Part shown: piece after piece, positions 23,202 to 31,802 of the stretch
Position numbering within the stretch: the stretch's first letter is position 1
Layout: each line of letters opens with the position of its first letter
Source of the DNA: Pedobacter sp. KBS0701
GTDB lineage: Bacteria > Bacteroidota > Bacteroidia > Sphingobacteriales > Sphingobacteriaceae
DNA: 64,000 bases
Reading direction: 5' to 3'
Assembly (NCBI RefSeq): GCF_005938645.2
Contig: NZ_CP042171.1
Span: 1,984,001-2,048,000 of the forward strand
Program-made: the position numbers and the translations under genes
The notes under the pieces: model-generated
Database searches by the model: none
What the model saw: the letters and a program-made list of their open reading frames with translations, nothing else
Told to the model about the DNA's origin: nothing

Positions 23202-24212
23202 ATGACGGGCTTAATTCAATTTTTAACTAAAATACAAACTTTTGAACTCCGCATCATTGCTAAGGCTGAATTGAAAAGCCCAATAAAACAAGATGGAAAT
23301 AAGCCAGCTTATAGCCTTGGCCACGAAACCCACTATTATGATTCTTTTACTTATAAAAGTGAAATCAGGGTATTAAAAGACATGGCGTTAATTGATCTGG
23401 TGTCACTTAGCGACACCAGTTTAAAAAGAGAACTGGAACAGCTCAAAAAATTAAAGGATAGGTTTAAACTGATATGGGCAAATTTCCATGAGCATTATAA
23501 TGAGTTTAAAGATGAATATCCCCGAAACTTCATATTTTCGATCCAACTCCAATATTTGTTCATTGTTAACAACCTGCAATCAGACTACAAGGATATTTAT
23601 ATAGGTGATGAGTTTGTGGAAAGTTTGCTTGATACCTTGAAGATCAGGGACAAGTTTTTAAGTGAGCTGGTCAACGAAATCGATGAAATTATAAATCCCC
23701 ATGAAACGTTCGAGGAATGGATGGCTAAACAGGAAAGCCCGCAACAAACTGAAGATGTCGCCCTCGAGCAGCCCACAAAAATCCCATATAATCCCGAAGC
23801 GGGTCGGCCAAAATTCAATCATCAGTTTACAGGTGATTTTCTGAAACTGCTAATGACTTATTTTTCAGAAGAACATTTTGTACAGCTTACTGCGCTTATA
23901 AAATTGGATGAACAGCCTATAACCCAACTGATTTTTAATGGTAGAGGCAACCAACTTGCCGATGCTTTTAAGCAACTCTATGAAGCGAACCTGATTGTTG
24001 GATGTAATAAAGCAGAGCTTGAAAAATGGGTTCTAAAGCACTTTTTATATAGCATCAGAGATAAAGTAAACGAATATACAGAGGGCTGGCTAAGTGCGGT
24101 CATATCTTCTGATACCAAGGTTTGTAAATCACCGATTTTAGAGGTAAGGATAAAAGACAAAGTTCCTTTTCTGGTTCCAACACTCCGAAACAAAAAAAAC
24201 AGTAAATATTAG
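23202..24212 (+). CDS. Conserved mobile-element protein, unknown (RteC-like tail possible)
   Basis: A 336-residue protein. The N-terminal 190 residues are helical and charged (LKRELEQLKKLKDRFKLIWA, RDKFLSELVNEIDEIINPHE). After a Pro/Gln linker (about 180-205) the C-terminal part (FNGRGNQLADAFKQLYEANL, NKAELEKWVLKHFLYSIRDK) resembles the small-helical end of RteC-type and related Bacteroidetes element proteins, in which a short domain after a target-lattice motif ends near VxxxL. This is a weak similarity by eye. It precedes the HTH gene at 24302 and is probably part of the mobilisation module. Confidence 0.65.
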   Translation: MTGLIQFLTKIQTFELRIIAKAELKSPIKQDGNKPAYSLGHETHYYDSFTYKSEIRVLKDMALIDLVSLSDTSLKRELEQLKKLKDRFKLIWANFHEHYNEFKDEYPRNFIFSIQLQYLFIVNNLQSDYKDIYIGDEFVESLLDTLKIRDKFLSELVNEIDEIINPHETFEEWMAKQESPQQTEDVALEQPTKIPYNPEAGRPKFNHQFTGDFLKLLMTYFSEEHFVQLTALIKLDEQPITQLIFNGRGNQLADAFKQLYEANLIVGCNKAELEKWVLKHFLYSIRDKVNEYTEGWLSAVISSDTKVCKSPILEVRIKDKVPFLVPTLRNKKNSKY

Positions 24213-24301
24213 TAGGGAAACGGTAAGGATGGGGTTTAACGTGTTGTAACCCTACAAAACAAGCGACTAACATTGCGGTATCAAAACAAAAAATACCGCT
24301 T

Positions 24302-24631
24302 ATGAAGTACACATTTGAAGAACTACCGCAGGCCATTAGCGTACTGCACGAAAAGGTAGATTGTATTAAAGACCTGTTGCTGGAAAACAGGTCGCACAAT
24401 TCCCAACGTCCCCGAGACGATTTATTGACCATTGGGCAGGCTGCCGAATTTCTAAGCCTGTCTGTACCCACGCTTTACACCAAAGTGAGCCGGAAGGAAA
24501 TCCCCGTGAACAAGCGGGGCAAAAGACTTTATTTCTCCACGGTGGAACTATCCGAATGGGTAAGATCGGGAAGAAAGAAAACCACTGAAGAAATCTATTC
24601 CCCAACGAACGGTATACCACCACCAACATAA
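24302..24631 (+). CDS. Helix-turn-helix (excisionase-type) DNA-binding protein
   Basis: A 109-residue protein. After an N-terminal helix (AISVLHEKVDCIKDLLLENR) comes a MerR/HTH_17 fold: LTIGQAAEFLSLSVPTLYTK, then KRGKRLYFSTVELSEWVRSG. Such proteins are standard in Bacteroidetes conjugative and mobilisable elements, where they act in excision control. It is followed by a 400-base gene-free region that may hold the origin of transfer. Confidence 0.85.
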   Translation: MKYTFEELPQAISVLHEKVDCIKDLLLENRSHNSQRPRDDLLTIGQAAEFLSLSVPTLYTKVSRKEIPVNKRGKRLYFSTVELSEWVRSGRKKTTEEIYSPTNGIPPPT

Positions 24632-25038
24632 CTACATATCCCTATAGCCAAGCAGATACTTCCCTATAGCAATATAGATATATATTCACATACAATGGTT
24701 TATGTGTAACAAAAACCACTGGCACAGCAGGCTAATTCGAGGCAGCCCAGAGGATTGTGGAGCTTTCAAGGATGCTGTGAACGGCGGTAGAAAGGCGATT
24801 CAGGCAGTCAGTCCCCTTTTCAGGGGCTGAGCAAGCGGAAGTTGGGCAGAGCCCTACTTGCTTGCCCTTACGCTATCGCTACAGGGGTTTCAAGTAGCCT
24901 CCGGGGCTACTTTGAGGCTTTGCAAGCCTTTTAGGAACCATAAACGGTATACTTTCAGGTATACCAATTAGCTAAACTAGCAGGTAAACAGTTAGCCAGC
25001 TAATTAGCAAATTAAAATATTAGAGAGGAGCGCAATTT
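24632..25038. other. GC-rich gene-free region, candidate origin of transfer
   Basis: No ORF. It has a nine-base direct repeat TCCCTATAG twice near 24650-24684, a stem CCCCTTTTCAGGGG near 24817, GTAGCCTCCGGGGCTAC near 24895, and repeated AGCTAA/TTAGC words at 24970-25012. It lies between an HTH gene and the mobilisation operon, so oriT is the best guess. GAGAGGAG at 25022 is a strong ribosome-binding site for the next gene. Confidence 0.45.
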
Positions 25039-25302
25039 ATGAAAATGGACATCATCACAATGGAAGACCTCCGCCAGTTCAAAACAGAACTGTTGCAGGA
25101 AATGAAAGGCATCATCGGTCAAGGGACGGAAAGCCAGCAAATCGGGGAATGGCTAAGGAGCGCACAGGTGCGCAAAATGCTGAACATATCAGCAGGCACT
25201 TTACAGAACCTCCGCATCAACGGGACATTGCCATACCGCAAAATTGGGGGTACAATGTACTACAGCAGGGTACAAATAGAAAAAATGCTGAAAGGAGAAT
25301 AA
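25039..25302 (+). CDS. Helix-turn-helix protein, mobilisation operon
   Basis: An 87-residue protein preceded by a Shine-Dalgarno sequence (GAGAGGAG), unlike most Bacteroidota genes. The N-terminal helix (TMEDLRQFKTELLQEMKG) and the HTH (RKMLNISAGTLQNLRINGTL, then KIGGTMYYSR) make it a paralogue of the protein at 6780-7064. It opens a run of four closely spaced genes ending with the relaxase-like gene. Confidence 0.88.
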   Translation: MKMDIITMEDLRQFKTELLQEMKGIIGQGTESQQIGEWLRSAQVRKMLNISAGTLQNLRINGTLPYRKIGGTMYYSRVQIEKMLKGE

Positions 25303-25303
25303 C

Positions 25304-25615
25304 ATGAAGAACTATCTGAATATACAACAACACGCCATGAGCGGGTATTTTGAACGGGTGGCAATGGAAAGCCGATTTTATGCGACCCACATCAGCCTGC
25401 TGATGGCATTGTTCTACTACAGTGACAGCGATGCACCGGAAAAGCCTTTTCAGGTCAGCAGGCCAAAGCTGATGCGGTTCTCCCGTATCAGATCTATCGC
25501 CACCTACCATAAGAACATCAAAGACCTTGTAGAATTTGGCTACATAGAATATAATCCCTCATGGCACCCGCAAAGAGGTACACAAATAAGGTTTATTATA
25601 CCAAACCATCCTTAA
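25304..25615 (+). CDS. Winged-helix-like mobilisation operon protein
   Basis: A 103-residue protein with its own strong ribosome-binding site (AAAGGAG). The pattern HISLLMALFYYSD, then KLMRFSRIRSIATYHKNIKD and LVEFGYIEYNPS is that of a winged helix (transcription or replication initiator type). It starts one base after the preceding stop and is conserved in Bacteroidetes mobilisable elements; its precise role is unknown to me. Confidence 0.75.
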   Translation: MKNYLNIQQHAMSGYFERVAMESRFYATHISLLMALFYYSDSDAPEKPFQVSRPKLMRFSRIRSIATYHKNIKDLVEFGYIEYNPSWHPQRGTQIRFIIPNHP

Positions 25616-25626
25616 ACATTCAGGAT

Positions 25627-26175
25627 ATGGAGGATATTAATACAAAATCGGTGCGCTACCCTGTAGCCACCGATATCAAACTGGAAAAGATCGCCCTCAA
25701 GCTGGGCAGGACAAAAAAGACGACCGTCATACAAATGGTAGAATATTTCTACCGGAGCAAGAAAGATCCCTTAGACCTGAATGACGAATTGCTTAAAAAA
25801 GAGCTGGTCAACGGAAACAACCGGATTATTGGCTTTTTTAAAACGCAGGAAAAAGATTTCCTGTTGCCCATCTTCAGCGATTCGGGTACACTGGTCACCA
25901 TAGCAAAACAACACACACTGTACATTAAGGATATAGGCAAGTATATGGCGCAGGATCTTGAAAATACGAAAAAGCTTGCAGAGGGTATAACTTCACTTCA
26001 ACGTGGTATTGCCAGAACACAGACCCATCTGGAAGACAAAGCGTTGTTGAAATTACGATTTAGCAAGATCCTCGAATATTACATCACACAAAGGGAATCG
26101 CTGGGCTGGACTACGGCCAACGTTAAAAAAGAGGAACTGCAAACCCATGTCAGGCAATCACTGGAAAATCTATAG
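25627..26175 (+). CDS. BfmA/BtgA-family mobilisation protein
   Basis: About 182 residues from ATG 25627; the frame stays open 66 bases upstream, overlapping the previous gene. The N-terminal part (VRYPVATDIKLEKIALKLGR, TVIQMVEYFYRSKKDP) is a ribbon-helix-helix-like DNA-binding region, and the C-terminal half is helical (DLENTKKLAEGITSLQRGIA). This is the accessory relaxosome protein that binds oriT with the relaxase in Bacteroides mobilisable transposons. The stop is three bases before the relaxase gene. Confidence 0.82.
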   Translation: MEDINTKSVRYPVATDIKLEKIALKLGRTKKTTVIQMVEYFYRSKKDPLDLNDELLKKELVNGNNRIIGFFKTQEKDFLLPIFSDSGTLVTIAKQHTLYIKDIGKYMAQDLENTKKLAEGITSLQRGIARTQTHLEDKALLKLRFSKILEYYITQRESLGWTTANVKKEELQTHVRQSLENL

Positions 26176-26178
26176 CTT

Positions 26179-27162
26179 ATGTTTATCAACATCACCACAT
26201 CAGAAACGGGAGACAATAAGGGCAGTAGCGGTGCGCTGGTTAATTACCTTGAAAAAGAGAACCAGATGCAGATTGAAAAAGGCAGAGGTCTGGAACAGGA
26301 AAATTGGTTTAACGGCACAGGTAACGAAATCCGCAGGCAGGAAGTCAGGATGAAGATAGACGGCAACATTGCCAAACTTGGACGCAGCGACAGTAAATTT
26401 TTTCTAATCAACATCAGTCCGAGCCAAAAAGAACTGGCGCACCTCTATGAGAAATACGGCAAGGAAGGTACAAAGGAAAAACTAAAGGAATTTGCGGTAA
26501 AGGTAATGGATGAGTACGCAAAGAACTTTAAAAGACCAGGCATTAACAGCCATAAAGATTTGCTCTGGTACGGCAAGCACGAAAACTACCGTTATTACAA
26601 ACATACAGATAAGGAAGTAAAGGACGGGACAAGGAAAAAAGGCGAGCGCAAAGATGGAAGACAGGATCATATCCAGATCATCGTCAGCAGGAAGGACATT
26701 ACGAATAGGATTAAGCTTAGCCCCCAAAATACCTCAAAGGGAAAGAACAAGGAGCATTCTGCTAAGCTTGGGGAATTTAACCGTACAGCTTTCAAACAGT
26801 CGGGCGAAAAGCTTTTTGATACGGTTTTTGACTTTAATCGTGCGCTGAAAGAAACTATTGACTATGCCAATATTATGAAGAATGGGACAAGCGAACAAAA
26901 AATGCAGATGCAGATTTTAGATGACATTCAAAACGAGCAGCCTAAAGCCGCTCAAATAGCTAAAGAATTAAGTAAGAGAATTTCAGAAGGTCTGTTTGAA
27001 AATATCGGAGAAATGATAACTTCTACGGGCAAAGTAGGAGCTGATTTTTTAAGTATTCTTATGGAACCTGTCTACGTTGCGCCACAATCAGCAACTATAG
27101 ATACAAGAAAAAAGAAGAAAAAGAAAAAAGGTATGGATCAAAGTCAGGGTATGGGACGATAA
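26179..27162 (+). CDS. DUF5712-family relaxase-like mobilisation protein
   Basis: A 327-residue protein matching the BtgB/BfmB type (DUF5712) in layout: an N-terminal MFINITTSETGDNKGSSGAL, a middle with KFFLINISPSQKEL, a histidine-containing core (WYGKHENYRYYKHTDKEVKD, DGRQDHIQIIVSRKD) that may form the nicking centre, and a lysine-run C terminus (KKKKKKKG near 320). It would nick oriT for mobilisation in trans by a helper. No type IV secretion genes are in the window. Confidence 0.85.
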   Translation: MFINITTSETGDNKGSSGALVNYLEKENQMQIEKGRGLEQENWFNGTGNEIRRQEVRMKIDGNIAKLGRSDSKFFLINISPSQKELAHLYEKYGKEGTKEKLKEFAVKVMDEYAKNFKRPGINSHKDLLWYGKHENYRYYKHTDKEVKDGTRKKGERKDGRQDHIQIIVSRKDITNRIKLSPQNTSKGKNKEHSAKLGEFNRTAFKQSGEKLFDTVFDFNRALKETIDYANIMKNGTSEQKMQMQILDDIQNEQPKAAQIAKELSKRISEGLFENIGEMITSTGKVGADFLSILMEPVYVAPQSATIDTRKKKKKKKGMDQSQGMGR

Positions 27163-27239
27163 AATCAATTAGTACATTTTAATTTTTACATTAATTAATT
27201 ATGCCCTTAATTTTTGGACTGCCTAAATAACTGGAATAA

Positions 27240-28058
27240 TTAGAAATTGCTAGACCAATCAGGTTTAGCCTCTTCAATAACGGCATTTTTATGCTTGGTT
27301 TCTAATGTTTGGATGTATTTTACAGTGGCTGTGACATTACTAAAAATAAATACACTTTCATCATAATTTAACACCGGATTATCATGCGCAAAACTTCTAT
27401 TATTGCGAATATCATTGAAAGCCTGCATGACTTGGAAAGTTGACTGAATAATTTTTTCGGCCATTTCTGATTCAATTAGACCCTTTGACCGAATAGCTTT
27501 TATGTACTTACCATATATAGCATTTATCGATTCCTCATTTGAATATTCTACATTATGACTTTTACAAAGTTCTTTTAAAAACTTAAATAGGAAGGTATGT
27601 AATCTGTCCAGTGCTGATTCCGGTTCATTATTCTCAATACTTTCTTTTATGAGCTTTGCAAGTTGGTGAAAATCCTTATCGTCGTTTGTTGCTTGTATAG
27701 CGTCTATATGCTCAATTATTTTGCCCGAAAGTAGCCTCTCTGATATTTTATAGAATTCGTTATAAAAACTTTGGTCTACAACCTTATTTTGCTCATTTTC
27801 AATAATCAGCTTATATTGATGAAGCCTAGTAAACAATTTGCCAACAGTATAGTCATCTTCCAATTTCATAAACTGTTTAAGTCGATTACCTTTTGATCCT
27901 GATGTTCCCCCTGCATATTTATCAGAAAGAATATCCATTCCTACAGCATCACCCACAAACTCTTGAAAGGTACGATCAGAAAAATTCAAGACATATCCAC
28001 CGCCCATTTCTAAAAAACTAGTTACAACACGCATTTCCAAAAATGAGATTTCGGCCAT
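27240..28058 (-). CDS. Abi_C-family HEPN protein (abortive-infection type toxin candidate)
   Basis: A 272-residue protein. The C-terminal 110 residues fit the Abi_C domain: SALDRLHTFLFKFLKELCKS, YGKYIKAIRSKGL and the R-x-H type HEPN motif RNNRSFAHDNP, which in active members forms an RNase site. The N-terminal half is unassigned. It lies 15 bases downstream of a XRE regulator gene in the same direction, the arrangement of a toxin with its antitoxin or repressor. The pair is a likely defence or stability unit. Confidence 0.8.
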   Translation of the reverse strand: MAEISFLEMRVVTSFLEMGGGYVLNFSDRTFQEFVGDAVGMDILSDKYAGGTSGSKGNRLKQFMKLEDDYTVGKLFTRLHQYKLIIENEQNKVVDQSFYNEFYKISERLLSGKIIEHIDAIQATNDDKDFHQLAKLIKESIENNEPESALDRLHTFLFKFLKELCKSHNVEYSNEESINAIYGKYIKAIRSKGLIESEMAEKIIQSTFQVMQAFNDIRNNRSFAHDNPVLNYDESVFIFSNVTATVKYIQTLETKHKNAVIEEAKPDWSSNF

Positions 28059-28073
28059 TCTAGTTACTAATCA

Positions 28074-28475
28074 TTATTTTTTAAGAAGTTCGTTTTTTTC
28101 ACGCTCACTAGCAAGCAGGCGCTCATATAAATCCTTATTTGCTTCTAAAGCTTCCATTAGTTTATCAAGAGGATTAAATGTGCAGCCATGGTAAGCGTTG
28201 AATGAATGTGTTACTTCATCATTAAAAGTATTAAAATAGTTGACAATACCCTCTTCTGTAAAATTTTTTATCCCTTCAACAGTGACACCCAAAACAGTAG
28301 CAATTTTTTCTAAAGTCGACTCTTCTACTTCTTCGCTTTGCTCAATTTTAGAAATCGTCTGTTGGCTTACGCCAAGTTCAATAGCAAGAAAATCTTGTTT
28401 TATTCCACGTATTTCCCTGATACGGCTGATCTTTCTGCCGATGTGCACTTTGTTTGATTTTGTAGGCGTTTCCAT
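28074..28475 (-). CDS. XRE-family regulator, partner of the Abi_C protein
   Basis: A 133-residue protein with an N-terminal HTH_3 domain (GRKISRIREIRGIKQDFLAI, GVSQQTISKIEQSEEVEEST, LGVTVEGIKNF) and a helical tail (LMEALEANKDLYERLLASER) that could dimerise or bind the partner. It is first in a two-gene unit with the Abi_C gene and is divergent from the HEPN operon at 28604. AAGATA occurs twice, 30 bases apart, in the shared upstream region and could be its binding site. Confidence 0.85.
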   Translation of the reverse strand: METPTKSNKVHIGRKISRIREIRGIKQDFLAIELGVSQQTISKIEQSEEVEESTLEKIATVLGVTVEGIKNFTEEGIVNYFNTFNDEVTHSFNAYHGCTFNPLDKLMEALEANKDLYERLLASEREKNELLKK

Positions 28476-28568
28476 AAAGCAAATATAATAAATTCCTAAG
28501 ATAGTAATGAACCAATGTATTGTAGTAAGATACCAGCTTTAGTGGTAGGTTACGGCATTGCCGTACCG

Positions 28569-28595
28569 CATTTTTGATCTAATAAATCAAAAATG
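28569..28595. repeat. Hairpin just before the HEPN start codon
   Basis: CATTTTTGAT and ATCAAAAATG form a perfect ten-base stem with a seven-base loop, ending eight bases before ATG 28604. It could control translation or be an operator. A second small palindrome (ACGGCATTGCCGT) lies just upstream. Confidence 0.6.
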
Positions 28596-28603
28596 TCACG
28601 ATT

Positions 28604-29503
28604 ATGGAAACACAATTCTCGCAATCTGGCCAGTTCCAGAAAGAAAACTTTTCCGGCTTTATCAAAGAGCTGGTTCAAAAATTCAAGCCCGAGCAAATCT
28701 ATAGCTTTGGAAAATATATCGATTTTAAAGTCAATAACGGGTGCTTCATAGAGAACCACAGCGTAGAAAATTATCATTATTTTTTATTGATGGTGACCGA
28801 AAGCGTTACCAGAATTGAACACGAGGTACAAGACTTTGCCAATAATCATTATCCTTTCGGCAAGATTACTATATTAGCTCATGGGAAAGAAACTATTGCA
28901 GAGGCAATAAAGGCCAATAACAGGTTTTTCATTACCATTTATAACGAGGGCCAGATTCTTTATAGTCGGGATGGTATGGTACAACCTTTCCAAGCTACAA
29001 GTTTGATACCTACACAGGGAGCAGTAAAAGCCCAAAAACATTACAACCACCGCTTTCCACTGGCAACAGGTTTTTTAAAAAGCGCAAAAGAATGCCTGAC
29101 GAACCAACATCACAATTTAAGTGCATTTATGGCGCACCAGGTAGTAGAACAATGCTGTATTGTTTTGATCAGGGTTCACTTGGCTTACCGCTCTGATATA
29201 CACAACCTATATAGACAGCTTCGGATGTGCGATAGTTTTTCTCCGGCACCATCAAGGCTATTCTTATCGGGCAGTGAAGAGGACAAACGGCTCTTTGATA
29301 TCATGGTAAAAAGTTATTCCGCTGCACGTTATAAGGATGACTTTAAGGTTGAACAAGCCGATGCAGAGCAAATTTTTACCCGTGCTTCAACCTTTTTAAA
29401 GCTTACTGAAATTATGTGCGGTGACAAGATAAAATCCCTTGCACAAGTGGCGGAATCATACACACAATTAAAAAAAGAAAGTGAGGTGGATCATGCCGGA
29501 TAA
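28604..29503 (+). CDS. HEPN-domain protein, nucleotidyltransferase-like N terminus
   Basis: A 299-residue protein, homologous along its length to the product of 8234-9097. The N-terminal half (LVQKFKPEQIYSFGKYIDF, LLMVTESVTRIEHEVQDFAN) looks like a divergent nucleotidyltransferase. The C-terminal HEPN part has FMAHQVVEQCCIVLIRVHLA and YRSDIHNLYRQLRMC. It heads a three-gene plus-strand set (28604, 29493, 30786). The stop overlaps the following gene by 11 bases. The function is unknown; the set recurs in both elements of this window, so it may be a stability or defence module. Confidence 0.8.
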   Translation: METQFSQSGQFQKENFSGFIKELVQKFKPEQIYSFGKYIDFKVNNGCFIENHSVENYHYFLLMVTESVTRIEHEVQDFANNHYPFGKITILAHGKETIAEAIKANNRFFITIYNEGQILYSRDGMVQPFQATSLIPTQGAVKAQKHYNHRFPLATGFLKSAKECLTNQHHNLSAFMAHQVVEQCCIVLIRVHLAYRSDIHNLYRQLRMCDSFSPAPSRLFLSGSEEDKRLFDIMVKSYSAARYKDDFKVEQADAEQIFTRASTFLKLTEIMCGDKIKSLAQVAESYTQLKKESEVDHAG

Positions 29504-30779
29504 AACTATTCCATCAATGAACTTCTTTCATTTGCCCTTTACGCCAAATACAAGGATACTTACAGAAAATACACTGAACCAATATTCCGAGATCAGAAAA
29601 CCCAAAAGGGGCTATTTCCCCATTAAAATCAGAAAAATATCTTTCAGCAATGAACTACTTGTAATAGGTGTAATTGTGGACAAAGAACCCGAAGAACTTG
29701 TTTACATTAAGGTTACCGCCTCCGAATTATTAATAAGTTGCAGCGTTGATACCCATGAAAACTATTTGAGCCGATACGCTTATTTTTCTCTTACCCAACT
29801 GATGTACTATGACACTGAATATGATTTCGAAGACTATTATTGGCCGGATTTCTTTGATCAGAAAACAGGGGAATCTAGGTACCTGATGATTAACAAGTCG
29901 AAAGATAATTTACATGTATCTCCAAAAGTACGATACAAAGGATTCTATAAACCGAAAAAAAAACTTCCTGTAATATCACAAAACCCTGTTCCGTTAAGAA
30001 AAGCAGTTCCCTGCATTCAGGAACAACCGCCTGAAGAAACCCATGTGATATTAGGTTTTTGCCTTGCCGATTCTAATAATGAATGGTATCGAACTAACCA
30101 TTATCCTTTTTTGATTCCTTATACAGGGATTTTGAACAAGGCCAAAACCGATTTAAGAAGCTTTACAACATATGTGCTTAATGAAATGCAGCTACCGGAA
30201 ATTGATCTTACGGATGAGCAGCAAAAACTCGTTGAGATTTGCTTTGACATGAGGAAGATCGCCTTAGTAGCAAGCCCAGCATATAAAGATGATACCAATA
30301 AGCTTGCTGAAAAACGGAAACAGAACCAATATAATTTCAATCAGCTTTTTGAGCTATGGCAAAAGGCGCTTCCTTTACTTTCAGGACGGTTGTACACACA
30401 CTACAGCTATACATATGGAATGCGTAATGTAAAAGGCAAGCCAAGAAGATCGTATATGACGCCATGCGCCTTTAATAACGAAACACCAGAAATCTGTTTT
30501 CTATGGAAAGACATGGGTGATTATTATAAACTGGAACTTCGATTAATGCTTCAAGGAAGAATACATCCGCTACAATATTACTTCAATACCGCTTTTTTTG
30601 CTATGCTGAGCTACAGCCCGAGAAAATATGTGCTGTTGAACTCTGTTAGTGACAGCCAACTGATCAGTTATTTTCAGCAAAGCCAATTTCAGCTCTTAGT
30701 ACTAAAGAAACACTATGACGGTGATTTTAAAGATTTTGTAGATCAATTAAGAATGGTATATCGTTTCATCAATAAATAG
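29493..30779 (+). CDS. Unknown protein in the HEPN operon
   Basis: A 428-residue protein from ATG 29493, with GAGGTG four bases upstream as ribosome-binding site; the GTG at 29481 is less likely. It has no recognised domain. The N-terminal 150 residues look beta-rich (LLVIGVIVDKEPEELVYIKV), then a proline-rich linker and a C-terminal helical/aromatic region (LSGRLYTHYSYTYGMRNVKG, YYFNTAFFAMLSYSPRKYVL). It has no counterpart near the HEPN gene in the older element. It overlaps the HEPN gene and ends six bases before the next. Confidence 0.7.
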   Translation: MPDKTIPSMNFFHLPFTPNTRILTENTLNQYSEIRKPKRGYFPIKIRKISFSNELLVIGVIVDKEPEELVYIKVTASELLISCSVDTHENYLSRYAYFSLTQLMYYDTEYDFEDYYWPDFFDQKTGESRYLMINKSKDNLHVSPKVRYKGFYKPKKKLPVISQNPVPLRKAVPCIQEQPPEETHVILGFCLADSNNEWYRTNHYPFLIPYTGILNKAKTDLRSFTTYVLNEMQLPEIDLTDEQQKLVEICFDMRKIALVASPAYKDDTNKLAEKRKQNQYNFNQLFELWQKALPLLSGRLYTHYSYTYGMRNVKGKPRRSYMTPCAFNNETPEICFLWKDMGDYYKLELRLMLQGRIHPLQYYFNTAFFAMLSYSPRKYVLLNSVSDSQLISYFQQSQFQLLVLKKHYDGDFKDFVDQLRMVYRFINK

Positions 30780-30785
30780 AATGTT

Positions 30786-31061
30786 ATGGAAGAAATTTTA
30801 AAGGCTTTAAATTATCAACCTGTTGATATCTCAGATGAGGATTTTGATAATCCTGTGCCAACAATATCTTATTTTTTCGTGAACCATCCGATTCACGAAT
30901 CCCGTACTAAGCTTTGGGAGCTGTACGAAGGATGGATCCATTTCGCTGCTGAATCCCCTGAAGGCGAGGAACTAACGGATATGTTATTTTTTTATAATCA
31001 ATTGGTCGAACTGCTGAACCTATGTTATGTATTTACCCAAAAAATTGAATTAAATAAATAG
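30786..31061 (+). CDS. Small helical protein, single copy of the domain duplicated at 7592-8221
   Basis: A 91-residue acidic protein. Residues 25-88 (ISYFFVNHPIHESRTKLWEL, FFYNQLVELLNLCYVFTQKI) correspond to the unit that occurs twice in the 209-residue protein at 7592-8221. It is third in the HEPN operon, as the relative is second in the older element's HEPN unit. It may be a partner or inhibitor of the HEPN protein, by analogy with HEPN/antitoxin pairs; this is inference only. Confidence 0.7.
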   Translation: MEEILKALNYQPVDISDEDFDNPVPTISYFFVNHPIHESRTKLWELYEGWIHFAAESPEGEELTDMLFFYNQLVELLNLCYVFTQKIELNK

Positions 31062-31211
31062 CGATATTATGAATCAAAAACCATAAATAGGATTTAGTTG
31101 AATAATGCCTGCAATCTGGCCGTCCCGCATTTGCGGCCTGCGGAACGGCCTCCGCTCTTGGCTGTCGCTGTTCCCGCTTTTGGCATATACGGAGAAGCCA
31201 GTAACAGAAAA

Positions 31212-31748
31212 CTACAGTTCGTCGGGTTTGAACCCAATTCGTGTCCTTTTCGGTGCTGGCCGTTCCTGTTTCTCCAGCAGTTCGTCTAGGTAGCGGAAAA
31301 CGATCTCCATGTTTTTGTCCTGGTTATCCAGTTTTCCTTTAATCTTTTCAATTTCCAGCCTGATCTCTGTATTGTCGGATAGCACATGGCGCATTCTGGT
31401 AAAAATGCGGATGATCTGGATGTTTACCTCAATAGCCCTTGTACTGTTTAGCACGCTGGAAAGCATCGCTACGCCTTGTTCGGTAAAGGCCATGATGTTA
31501 TATTTCGAGTGGGCCCCATGTCTTAAGGTGCCAAATTGGCTCCTTAAGATTTTCTGTTCCTCCGTATTCAACTCAAACATGAAATCTTCGGGAAAACGTT
31601 CTGCATTTCTTTTTACCTGCCGCTTTAGCTGTTTGGTTTCCACTCCGTATAGTTCAGCCAGATCCGAATCCAGCATCACTTTATGCCCTCTTATCATGTA
31701 AATCTGGTTCATAACCAGTTCATCAGAAATTTTGATCTTTGTTTCCAT
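31212..31748 (-). CDS. ORF6N-domain protein
   Basis: A 178-residue protein. The ORF6N (KilA-N-like) DNA-binding domain fills the first 90 residues: IYMIRGHKVMLDSDLAELYG, VETKQLKRQVKRNAERFPED, then YNIMAFTEQGVAMLSSVLNS. A helical/coiled tail follows (LEIEKIKGKLDNQDKNMEIV) with a basic end. These proteins are common in phages and Bacteroidetes mobile elements and are thought to bind DNA; targets are unknown. It lies just downstream of the integrase gene in the same direction. Confidence 0.88.
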   Translation of the reverse strand: METKIKISDELVMNQIYMIRGHKVMLDSDLAELYGVETKQLKRQVKRNAERFPEDFMFELNTEEQKILRSQFGTLRHGAHSKYNIMAFTEQGVAMLSSVLNSTRAIEVNIQIIRIFTRMRHVLSDNTEIRLEIEKIKGKLDNQDKNMEIVFRYLDELLEKQERPAPKRTRIGFKPDEL

Positions 31749-31802
31749 TCTATTATCGTGTATTTAAAACCGGTCGGCACATGAGCTGCCGACCGGAAAG
31801 GG

